From NCBI GenBank assembly GCA_029834535.1, contig JAQMWT010000668.1, forward strand, positions 1 through 64,000: 64,000 nucleotides of DNA, written 5' to 3'. The position numbers and the translations under genes were made by a program. The notes under the pieces are model-generated. The model saw nothing but the letters and a program-made list of their open reading frames with translations, made no database searches and was not told the DNA's origin. Below, one piece after another: positions 55,201 to 62,569 of this stretch; the stretch's first letter is position 1, and the number at the start of each line of letters is the position of its first letter. Source of the stretch: Chrysophaeum taylorii (Eukaryota; Sar; Pelagophyceae; Pelagomonadales; Pelagomonadaceae).

Positions 55201-55466
55201 TCAGAAGCCTACCTCTCTTGTCTGACAATGCTGCCGCTGTTCACACCTCTAATAACCCAGATGGGTCCTCTCGATCCAAGGCACTGTCGACTAGATGGTT
55301 TAAGATTCGTGAGTACATATCGCTTCAGAAAATACGAGTCCATCATGTTCCCGGCAAGCTGAACGTGGCGGATGGCTTTACAAAACCAATTGCTGCTGAG
55401 TTCTCCACTTTTCGTTCTCTACTCGGTATGCATCATGCCTCTCACGACAATCCTTTACAGGATTGA
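52227..55466 (+). CDS. B-2 integrase core, reverse transcriptase and RNase H (1079 aa open)
   Basis: One open frame. Integrase core: IPSEWGGFTHIIVFKE, LYSDAFKPYFSQHI, FNFEVESAIGF at about residues 90-130. C-terminal block ADVVLNPENGQIRVSSK at about 225-240. The Pro-rich linker is much shorter than in B-1. RT from about 450: VGPDEYKVQEADVSIDEYKL, ARLVLRGFLASLG, YHADVPNAFVQ, KSLYGLRQSPSLWN, LSVDDIVIVSND. RNase H from about 880: MVDADNAPS, THEAELIALS, SDNAAAVHTSN, NVADGFTKP. All expected catalytic acidic residues of RT and RNase H are visible. A purine run GAGGGGGAA lies at 53121-53129. Confidence 0.9.
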   Translation: MTIPSEWGGFTHIIVFKELISKFLLVYFTRTTNATEFTQALDFVYDFCRTQLNVHMRTLYSDAFKPYFSQHITSPYRVDKGIQLIAFPPYMHHFNFEVESAIGFIASASSTRLRSLLNAHYRGAKIVEPAIMFPWAVIHTVQSYNLLPNATLERIHHAILSPQQLLYNQLSTPQHDMLKIFGAECYLLLEPHEHHKWEPCRRKYLYLCCANAQNPLVSPRVDHLADVVLNPENGQIRVSSKLQFLYMLQHPTPDPEQAAGGKLADFRWDLRHHFLTFKSPALSALHLRGGILWSAICSEGEHALLARLLLPLRTDLLARYPHVDGYFAHAKCASSIPAATFLTADGSPTCPIPQPLLSAFTEHAAAFGTSSLQYALTYLAPTSFIDHNSSEFGATSASLADLEDYLLVSTEFITQVLHTDPTIHIQLESASSTTPTDAVSAYPEVAHTASTATSLNYNSPAIVGPDEYKVQEADVSIDEYKLKCLHGLSPENRHAYLKAIAKELHDIIRFGCFKLSLPDGVSRPIDSKMVLKIKTDSAGKYVKHKARLVLRGFLASLGADFFGTFSPMATMTAIRVLLAIAAYKQLPVYHADVPNAFVQSDIDANVYVQLPDGIKLIDPDDAKYKGRRLPKLLKSLYGLRQSPSLWNKEIDGFFRSLGYKRLHSDSCLYARVSAHAKFVVCSLSVDDIVIVSNDDPLRTELQDALHKRYAVEQFEPVHTLLGMRVCRTSDGSISLDVQAKLDELFADHPVLQQLTPLKYPMSSSFKYKDGTPSSETELYINSHFATLLGKLVFMQVACRPDFSQALGRCSRGMHAPTYVHVQMLEHLLRYLKKPENRSLRLWFHPKGNAIEAHLRTVSANRIDLSTVVDYQPQDVSTGQFDPLVAMVDADNAPSLAQEDRKSTTGFVFYLFNCLIGWKSKLQPIVSCSTHEAELIALSICADDAVWLRKLLLELSFVVNPTFYVNNVNGENTADPVDFDDNDNPIAEDMRFIRSLPLLSDNAAAVHTSNNPDGSSRSKALSTRWFKIREYISLQKIRVHHVPGKLNVADGFTKPIAAEFSTFRSLLGMHHASHDNPLQD
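53576..53596 (+). repeat. SLNY-type junction motif, B-2 integrase/RT
   Basis: GACCGCAACGTCGCTAAACT plus A, read T-A-T-S-L-N-Y; the only copy with a synonymous change in the Leu codon. Confidence 0.85.
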
Positions 55467-55481
55467 AGATACCTAACTCTA

Positions 55482-56684
55482 GTGACCGCAACGTCGTTAA
55501 ACTATCCCTGGCCTTACCTTCTCTTGCCACAATTTTTGTTGTACACGGGTGAGTGTTGTTCATGTCTTCTTGACACTCCCGTGGCCGTGGCATCTCTCCA
55601 GTCGTTCGAAGGACAATTTCACGCTCGCTCTCCACGGCCGAGCCTTCTCCCAAGTTGGCTCAAAAGCGACAACTCATAACCACTGTCACTCCTACTACCT
55701 CCCAGGCTGCTACTGTCTCACCGACACCAGCTGAACCTGTTTTTCTACAATCCCCAACACTCCAAGATGGCCTCAACATGGATTTTGCCCTGATTGAACG
55801 AGGATTCTCTCGTTCTGAGAGCTTCCGTACTCCTGCTACGCCCTTTCTCTCTTCTGTTATGCGAGCGGAAATCTCTACGGCACTCAGCTCGATATATGAA
55901 TCTGCTGACTCTTTACTGTTTGTGGAACTTACGACGTTCATATCCATGCGCCTACCCATTACTACATTTTGGGAAGCTGCTCCTGCTATTACTTCTATTG
56001 GCTGCTACAGAGGCCCCAAACGTGAACGTTTCATCCTGTCATCCTACATTTCTTGCTTCTACCACATATAATTCGAAGTCACAAGCACCTAGTGAACTCC
56101 CCACTGAAGTGCTGAGTCACCTTAACACAGATGACCACAAGAAGAATGGTCCTGTTCCCATCTCAACTATCACCACTAACATTTGTTGTGCTCGTCACAA
56201 CACCGATCAGGCGCCCATACAACCTAACGTATGTGCACGTAATGCTACTTCCTTCCAACCCTCCTGTAACGGGTGCTCAGCTGGTCATCTACGCGCAACC
56301 ATCATACGCACGTATCATTTGCCAAAGGTGCTACATATTCTCTTGACCAGAAATCTAACGCAACATTCGTCACTTGCTCATTTAGTCTTACCAGTAACCG
56401 ATGCAGCCACAGACTCCACTACTCAATTACCATTGGCACTGGATCTTCGGCTTATTACTCAGATGCACCTGGAGCATCTTAACTTTCTTGTAACGCTCGA
56501 GCAAACACAAGCTCGTAAAACTCAGGCTATGTTCAAGCCCACCAAATACCACCATGTGATTCATACTGTTATCCGATCGCGTGTACAACATCTTAACAAC
56601 TACGCATCATCCTCTGATGATACAGAACCGCTATCACTCCGGGGTGTAATGTTCGGCCACACTTATGTTCAGGCAGAACATTAA
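55482..56684 (+). pseudogene. B-2 3' ORF region, N-terminal part
   Basis: Collinear with B-1 41904-43172: FLSSVMRAEISTALSSIYES, SIGCYRGPKRERFILSS, LNTDDHKKNGPVPISTITT, HLRATIIRTYH, LALDLRLITQMHLEHLNFLV. It is the same unrecognised Cys-containing protein and is broken in this copy. Confidence 0.65.
55484..55504 (+). repeat. SLNY-type junction motif, B-2 RNase H/3' ORF
   Basis: GACCGCAACGTCGTTAAACT plus A, read T-A-T-S-L-N-Y, in pol phase just after RNase H. Confidence 0.85.
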
Positions 56685-56716
56685 GGCTTCCTGCACTCCT
56701 TTTTTTTGTTTTAACG

Positions 56717-57260
56717 TTGACCGAAACGTCGTTAAACTACTCACACTCCATGCTAGACGCTATTCTGGAGATATCTTCGCCACCGTTACCTACGCCTTCT
56801 GCTTCGCTTGTTGATTCCGACTTCTTGTGCCAACAAGTCGACCAACTCCAGGAAACACCTCCCTGGAGAACCGGCTCTTCCCTCCTACAGCCAACACCCA
56901 CGTGTTACTTATACACCGTACAAGATCACAGAGCTGTTGTTTCGCTTAATACTCACCGCTCATGATCAACATGCTACCAACTACTCCTCCCCGGACGATC
57001 ACCTCCTTCATCTACGTGACAAGTTGCTCTCATGCTTCAGAGCATTCCGTCCGCTCTCATGTGAATCTGAAGACTCTTCTATCTTCGTTCTTCGTTCGCC
57101 AAGTCCAACCTTCTTTTTGGAAAACCAACTGGACACCTTTCAACTAGATTCTCTATCGCCATCCATACTGAATGCTCTACTTGCACTCACCCTTCTCTTG
57201 GCACCACATCGTTCAGCTATTGGTGTTCACCACTTTACAGCAAAAGCTGACGATGATTAA
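56717..57260 (+). pseudogene. B-2 3' ORF region, C-terminal part
   Basis: TETSLNYSHS, Ser/Pro stretch, a shortened coiled-coil region (CQQVDQLQET) and the block HDQHATNYSSPDDHLLHLRD as in B-1. It ends about 57260; 57261-57484 is the 3' untranslated region, with no gene visible. Confidence 0.6.
56719..56739 (+). repeat. SLNY-type junction motif, within the B-2 3' ORF region
   Basis: GACCGAAACGTCGTTAAACT plus A, read T-E-T-S-L-N-Y. Confidence 0.85.
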
Positions 57261-57484
57261 TAATCCTAACACACTGTCTTTTGTATCTGTGTTTCTTAAT
57301 GTTCTGTTCAAAAGGGTCAAATCGACTCTCAGTTCCACCAAGTCCAGGTCCTAAGACCCTTCTATACTCTTGATGCTTCGTATGTGACCTCTGTGACCAT
57401 CAAGGCCGTATTCCTTCCTTTTTTTTTCATCATCATCTTTCTCAAGAGATGCTCTACAGTCGCACCTTGCGCTTAAGACATCTC

Positions 57485-57491
57485 GAGGGGG
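57485..57491 (+). other. B-2 terminal polypurine tract
   Basis: GAGGGGG immediately precedes the 3' LTR (TGCAGAG), the same sequence as in family A. Confidence 0.75.
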
Positions 57492-57804
57492 TGCAGAGAA
57501 ATCTGCTGCCTCTTACCCTTATCCGTCCGTCGAGAACGTGATCTCTTCCTTACCCTTCTTCTTCCTTTCTACACAATCAAATAGTCCTCTGATTTGTGCC
57601 TACGCTCATCATCATGGTCTAGCGCGTCCCGAGGTATGTAGCGCTATACACTTAACCTTTCTCGTGTAGTGCTAGATGCCGCCTGTCGTGTTCTGAGGAT
57701 ATAGGCAACATAACCTTTCATTCCCCGAATTAACCTTCCAGACGTTCACGATGAGACGGGATGGTTTCCCAGGTGACTTACCACTGCTTGCTAAACGCTC
57801 TGCA
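57492..57804 (+). repeat. B-2 3' LTR (313 bp)
   Basis: TGCAGAG...CTCTGCA; pairs with 46744-47060. Confidence 0.95.
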
Positions 57805-58190
57805 CCGATGACACTTCATCTCGCCACCTTCCGCCTCCACTTATTGCCATGTTCATGGAACACGCTTCGGCCTTCGGTGTTTCTGCATTGCAATACGCTT
57901 ACAGCTACCTGGCACCTACCTGCTTTATTGACCATTCCTCATCTGAATTTGGCACTACACCTGCTCTACCGAGTACATTACCCAGATACTTCATGAGGAA
58001 CCTCTCCTGGTGGTGGAGTTAGAACCTGATACCTCCACTCCATCCACCTGTGCCACTCACGCCTATCCTGAAGTTCGTTACTCTGCTTCGACCGCAAAGT
58101 CGTTAAACTATGGCTCTCCAGCCACCGTAGGCCCGGACGAATACAAAGTCCAAGGAGCCGATGTATCTATCGACGATTATAAGCTGGGAT
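57805..58190 (+). mobile_element. Copy B-3, piece 3 (linker to RT entry)
   Basis: Resumes B-3 after B-2. It contains HASAFGVSALQYAY-like coding (compare FGISSLQYALTYLAPTSFID of B-1), the SLNY motif at 58090 and VGPDEYKVQGADVSIDDYKL. Homology stops at about 58190 and is replaced by a GC-rich then A-rich segment, so RT and everything downstream are missing. Confidence 0.8.
58090..58110 (+). repeat. SLNY-type junction motif, B-3 integrase/RT
   Basis: GACCGCAAAGTCGTTAAACT plus A, read T-A-K-S-L-N-Y, at the same junction as 40021 and 53576. Confidence 0.85.
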
Positions 58191-58224
58191 ATAGGATTAG
58201 GGCCGGCGCGGCAGGGCTTTGGTT

Positions 58225-58266
58225 GAAAAAAATAGGCAAAAAAAAAAAAAAAAGGAAAAAGGGAGT
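58225..58266 (+). repeat. A-rich tract at the B-3 breakpoint
   Basis: A run of seven and then sixteen A residues with short G interruptions follows GGGATATAGGATTAGGGCC. It could be the tail of a non-LTR insertion that replaced the end of B-3, but no body of such an element is recognisable. Confidence 0.5.
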
Positions 58267-58281
58267 AAGGGGGGGGTAGGA

Positions 58282-58866
58282 GTGCTGCTGGTGACTACGA
58301 CGAGCTCGTTTAGCTTCCCTGCGACTCTTGCGGCATACGGCGTGGCGCAGACGATCACTCTCGCGTTCGTCCTCGAGCGCGCGCATCGCGTCCTCGTCGC
58401 CGGCGTGCGCTTCTTCTAAACGTTTGTCGCGCCTTGCGACGTGGCGCAGACGATCAGCCTCGCGTTCGTCCTCGAGCGCGCGCATCGCGTCCTCGTCGCC
58501 GGCGTGCGCTTCTTCTAGACGATCATCACGCCGCTCTGCAATTGCAATGCGCTTGGCCTCGCGTTGACGCTCAAGCAGCATCGCCGCATCCTCGTCGCCG
58601 GCGGCAAGAGCTTCACGACGAGCGGCCCGCAATCGCCCCATCTTGTCGCGACGGACCGCACGTTCGCGCTCGAGAAAGCGATCGTCTCGAACACGCCACA
58701 AGCGCTTCCACGCATCAACAGCGCGCTTGTGCACTTTCTCTTCGAGCCATTCCGCTCCTGGGCGAGGACACTCGAGTACCAGTTCCTTTTCAAAGGAACT
58801 TGCGCCTCTTTCGTTTTCCCGCACGATCTCCCGCCTCGCCGAGCGCCGGACGGTTTGTCTCGTCAT
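58282..58866 (-). CDS. Hypothetical highly charged coiled-coil protein
   Basis: A minus-strand frame starting MTRQTVRRSARREIVRENER. It is rich in Arg, Glu, Asp and Ala with long helical heptads. Two tandem 33-residue units (RRDKRLEEAHAGDEDAMRAL plus EDERE.DRLRH) and one degenerate unit lie at about 58344-58640. The frame runs on through the A-rich tract as FFLFFFFLPIFF, which is surely not native, so the true 3' end is lost or spliced away. The family is not recognised. Codon usage and GC differ from the copia copies, so this may be host sequence next to the repeat stack. Confidence 0.4.
58344..58541 (-). repeat. Tandem 99-bp coding repeat (2 units)
   Basis: GGCGCAGACGATCA starts at 58344 and again at 58443, followed by almost identical sequence containing CTCGCGTTCGTCCTCGAGCG. 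The period of 99 bp keeps the minus-strand frame (33 codons). Confidence 0.85.
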
Positions 58867-58958
58867 CCCGGGCCGCGCGGCGGTCCACCGTCGCTCTCGA
58901 CGAAGGGGCGAGCCCGACGCGGTTTACCGCGAGGAAAACCGAGAGACGTCCTAAGCAC

Positions 58959-58992
58959 TCTTGCGTCCTATAGGTAAGTTCTCTTTCTAGCA
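58959..58992 (+). repeat. 34-bp direct repeat, left copy
   Basis: TCTTGCGTCCTATAGGTAAG and onward; one mismatch to 59431-59464. The two copies bracket the full-length SINE plus a short unique stretch. Confidence 0.85.
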
Positions 58993-59036
58993 AGCTACTT
59001 GCGGCTTATCGTTTTTCTTTATGTGCTTTCTTTCCT

Positions 59037-59407
59037 CCCTTACCCTGATCGCCGACTGCGGTTGCGATGGAGGACGGTGCCTCATGAATCCTGAGCCTTG
59101 CGAGGGCATCCGCCCTCCCGGCGTAGGTTGGCACCTATTCGCCTGCCGGGCGGGCCGGTTGGCAGCCGGAACGTTCGCAGTGGGACGGGGTATGACCGGG
59201 GGGCGAAGACGGAAGGTTATCGACGAGTTGGTTGTCAGTCACATCGCGGTCTCCTCGTCGCATGGCGACAAGCTTGATGATCACTCTCCGCTGACCGACC
59301 TTTCGGCGCTCCTCGTCTACAGGCCCGTGATTCCGGACTGGCTCCTGTCGGTCCGGCCTGGCTCCCATGCTCGGGAGAGGTCTGAAGTTAGTTAGTTAGT
59401 TAGTTAG
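59037..59407 (+). mobile_element. SINE-like repeat copy 4 (full length, reference copy)
   Basis: 371 bp with the head CCCTTACCCTGATCGCCGAC at the left and a TTAG tandem tail at the right, flanked by TTTCTTTCCT (59027-59036 and 59408-59417). With copy 2 it defines the ~370-390-bp unit. No ORF in it is conserved between copies. Confidence 0.87.
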
Positions 59408-59430
59408 TTTCTTTCCTGGTTTGGAAGCAG

Positions 59431-59464
59431 TCTTGCGTCCTATAGGTAATTTCTCTTTCTAGCA
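59431..59464 (+). repeat. 34-bp direct repeat, right copy
   Basis: See 58959-58992. From here to 59820 I see no supported gene; the stretch is AT-richer around 59690-59730. Confidence 0.85.
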
Positions 59465-59823
59465 CGTAAAAAGAAAATACGGAAGACTGACAGGACAGAC
59501 ACACGCGCACAGACAGACAGACGTGACGCACATTGAACTTCCCGTTTTTTGCGATCCGTTTAGTATGCAATGTACTGATATACTGATCTGGCGACGACGG
59601 TTTCGCGCACGCATTAATCACCCGAAGAGCTTTGGCAAAACACCCTCTCTTCGAGAGGGCTAGTTTTCAACCAAAGGATAGGTGATGTCATAGTTTGATA
59701 TTAGATATAGGATATTTAATGTATGATACTTGAAGCGTCCGTTGGGCATAAACCGTTGTTTGGGGGAAATTCACGGCGGTTAGCAAGGGGCAGCAAACAA
59801 AGCAATCCGCGACTCAACCTTCG

Positions 59824-60200
59824 ACAGGCACGCGAATGTTGACGGCCTGTTCGTGTTGACCTCGAGGTGTGGCATTTCCGGACCGGAAAAAGTGATCGGC
59901 CTCGAGAAGGTCCTCCTTGGGCACTTCGTTCACGGTCGGTGCGCGTGCAGGTGCCACCTCAAGCTCTACCCCAGGGTTGATAACGCGGGAAATATTGTGT
60001 GGCTAAAGAGCTGTGGCAAGATTGCTGGCTCCCAATGCAGGTACTCATTTAAGCCCGCAGAGGCGGCGGACTTGGGGTGGACGCTTCCCGAGCAGCACCG
60101 TCGTTGGGTGAAAGAAGGGCGCCTTTGCTTCTGCAACAAGTCCTCGGCCACGTTTCGAGTGAATAACGTTTTCATATACAACGGCATCATTTGTGCCAAG
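59824..60200 (+). CDS. Hypothetical cysteine-rich protein exon
   Basis: An open frame with VDGLFVLTSRCGISGPEKVI, then a Cys-rich array: CACRCHLKLY, WLKSCGKIAGSQCRYSF, RLCFCNKSS, IICAK. Nine Cys and several His suggest metal binding (inference). There is no ATG at the open 5' side, and the frame ends in TGA that overlaps a GTGAAT donor-like sequence at 60200, so it is probably an internal exon or a partial gene. The family is not recognised. It may belong to the spliced gene immediately downstream, but I could not find a frame-consistent splice joining them. Confidence 0.35.
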
Positions 60201-60297
60201 TGAATCGCTTGCCCCGAGTGCAAAGCACAACATGCCGGCACCGGTGTGCAGCTCGTCCCAGGCGCTGCTCCTTGTTCTTGCCCAACTTTGAGCCGAC

Positions 60298-61231
60298 TTG
60301 AAGACGTTCATAGAACGTCGTGTGTCCGCACGACGGCACCTTGCGCGGCAAGGCTTTTTTGAGCTCACGGGCGACACGCGCTTGCTTCGGGCCGAAGTGT
60401 CCGACATCGCGCACTTCAATCCAAATTCGCCTCCTAAGCGAAGGCAAGTGGGAATAAAGAAAGTCTTCCGGTGGCGTGTGATACTCGGCGCAGTATCACG
60501 AGCTCGACGGCGGCGAAAACTTCGACGACTTCGAGGTCTTGGATGCCTCAGTAGGGTGCGGCGACGACGGCGGTGCCGCTGACAAAGCAGACACCCTTGC
60601 AGCCAGAGACGGGGCTGTCGGCGCTAGCGCCGACCATCCTGTTGTGATTGAGGACGACTGCGAGGAAAACGTCGACGGCGCCGTGAACTCAGAGACTGAT
60701 GATGTGAGCGACCGCGGCGACGGCCCTGGAAACGACAATGCTGACGCCGCTGCGAAAGGAGAAGACTGCGCGCTCGTTGGCTCAAATGCCGATAATCCTC
60801 TCGTTATAGAGGACGATGAGTCGACTGGGATCGACCAGGGTGAGCATTTTTGATGTTCATGGCAACTGACGTGCACTTTGTGCGCAGACCCCGAAGAGAA
60901 CGCCGTCAAATGGAATGGCGAATTGAGTTGCTTCAGATGTGATTATGTAGCTGTTCACGCCCCGCAGGTAAAAAATTTTCACGCGAATGCCGAAGGGCGC
61001 CTCGGGGGCTTCAAGGTCAAGCTTGCAAGATTCATCATTGCGAAATATGGACGGCCCCATGCTCTCGATGTTTTCTTCCGTTGGGACAAAAATGTCCTCG
61101 TGGACCATTTCCACGACGACATCGCCACTCGCGTTGAATGCGAGTCTGCGTTCGTCTTTGATACCAATGGTGCCACGATTGCTGTTCTCCGGGCTCTTCA
61201 GGATCATGAGAATGATCACGAGGATGCGTGA
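60298..61231 (+). CDS. Hypothetical spliced gene with two SUMO-interacting-like motifs
   Basis: Proposed exons are 60298-60447, 60494-60839 and 60888-61231, with introns GTGGGA...GCGCAG (46 nt) and GTGAGC...GCGCAG (48 nt). Removing them joins NSPPKRRQ to YHELDGGENFDDFEVLD and ESTGIDQ to DPEENAVKWNGELSC in frame. The middle exon is acidic and contains HPVVIEDD and NPLVIEDDE, each a hydrophobic V/L-V-I core followed by acids, as in SUMO-interacting motifs. The last exon has CFRC and a basic/aromatic region (FKVKLARFIIAKYG). The 5' end is unresolved because no in-frame ATG is seen. Host gene is likeliest; function unknown. Confidence 0.45.
60448..60493 (+). other. Predicted intron 1 (46 nt)
   Basis: GTGGGA...GGCGCAG, phase 0, in the gene at 60298-61231. 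Confidence 0.4.
60840..60887 (+). other. Predicted intron 2 (48 nt)
   Basis: GTGAGC...GCGCAG, phase 1; removal restores ...IDQ-DPEEN... in frame. Confidence 0.55.
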
Positions 61232-61511
61232 TCTTGAAGAGTCTGCTTATCGACGGTGCCCCTGTGCGGCCGAATCCGTTTTTTTTAGAAGCTCGCTATC
61301 TCTCTTCCCCTCTCCCTCTCTCTCTGACCCAGGCTACGTTGGATGCATGGTAGCGATCACACGACGGTTCCACTCGTTTGTACATAAAAAAAAAGTGTCT
61401 TGTCTGACACCGCGAATCCCCGCAGCACACCTCGTGATGTTTCGCCCTGCCGCCATAACCAAAAACACCACCCAATTAAAGTTTAATGCAAGGGGCTAGT
61501 TCTTTCGACGT

Positions 61512-62322
61512 ATGCTCATGGAGCCTCGAATATGGCGGGAACTCTTAGAGCGTGTTGAGAACCCGCTTCAACGCGTGGACGATGCGGACGAGCACGAGCA
61601 GCATGGCGCTCTCCGCATTTTCCAGTGGGTCGTGGTCATGCGCCTCAGTCCTGGTCCAAGTCCGGCCTCTCCACTTTCAACCAGGCCCCCTATTGGACCC
61701 AGCTCCACCAGGAGCAGCAGCAGGACGCCGCCCGCGCGGCGCCGGCGGGCGAACTCCCCACGGTCCTGAACACGTCTGCACTGACGCTATTCCCGTCTTG
61801 TCGGAAACACACCACCCACGCCGCCAACGCCAGCCCGGATGCCGACCCATAATCGAAACTCCCAACGCCGGCGGCGCTCGCCTGACATCTGCTGACCTCC
61901 AGGGCTGTCCTGGCCCCGCCAGATCCGCGGAGAAACTCCGGCTCTCGTACCTCAAGCTAGGTGTCTCGGCCATCAAGGGCTACTCGGTAAAGGCCATCAA
62001 GGAGCAGCTCGGCAAGCACAACCTCGGAGCCTACACCACCCAGGACGCCGGCAAGATCGCCCTCCTTCGCCACCTCGAAGCCCAGTTTGGCATGAAAATC
62101 CTCCTCTCCTGGCTCCCCGAGAGCCTTCGTGCAGAGTTTGCCCCCGGCAGCGAGAACGCGTGCGAGGTGCCGCCCAAGAAAAAAAAGAAGCCCGACGACA
62201 TAGACGCCTTCCAACTCAAAGCCAGGGCCGAGGAGTGCATAGCCAAGTCCCAACGCGCCTCGAACGCCCATCGGGTGCCGCTTTCCCCCATTCGAGCTTC
62301 CAACACCACATCAAGTGTCTGA
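61512..62322 (+). CDS. Hypothetical coding region, C-terminal SAP-like segment
   Basis: Three protein-like blocks occur in succession in different frames: WRELLERVENPLQRVDDADE (61542 on), GLSTFNQAPYWTQLHQEQQQ (about 61660-61760), and a long C-terminal block to a stop at 62322. The last contains LSYLKLGVSAIKGYSVKAIK, EQLGKHNLGAYTTQDAGKIA and LLRHLEAQFG, helical and reminiscent of a SAP DNA-binding fold, then a PPKKKKKPDD basic run like a nuclear localisation signal. Frame changes mean either introns or decay. Not recognised. The stretch 61232-61511 before it holds no supported gene. Confidence 0.3.
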
Positions 62323-62569
62323 GTCGCCCTCAGGTTCTCAGACACTCCTCTGACCTTCGCTTCTAAGTTATTCGGACGCCCAGACGGACCATCCGGAAGC
62401 ATAGCAGCGCTCACCAGAAGTTCCTTTTCGGGGCGTCCGTGGGGACTCGTAGGAGTCCGCTCGCAACTTCCTTCAGAAACCCGCGCAACCCCTCGAAAAC
62501 CACCGTCGGATTGACCATTTTCGTGCCCGACTACTCGGATGACCGTCCACGCCGTTCGACCCCAGCTTC

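Larger units (their letters stand above)
46744..57804 (+). mobile_element. Ty1/copia family B, copy B-2 (full length, 11.1 kb)
   Basis: Both LTRs are present (46744-47060, 57492-57804; roughly 97% identical by eye with a few small indels), as are PBS (47061-47074), polypurine tract (57485-57491) and a 5-bp target duplication with one mismatch. Order: gag, protease, methyltransferase, integrase, RT, RNase H, 3' ORF region. It inserted into the IN-RT linker region of B-3. It contains a SINE in gag. It looks structurally whole; about six interruptions, but integrase-RT-RNase H is still a 1079-residue open frame. It is older than A-2 by LTR divergence. Confidence 0.93.

Noticed and set aside
18704-58190. 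Reading the scattered methyltransferase pieces as a host DNMT gene disrupted by transposons
   Set aside because: The domain occurs at the same position in A, B and C between protease and integrase, so it belongs to the elements.
58225-58266. Poly-A signal of a processed pseudogene
   Set aside because: No intronless gene body precedes the A-run on either strand; B-3 coding simply stops at 58190.
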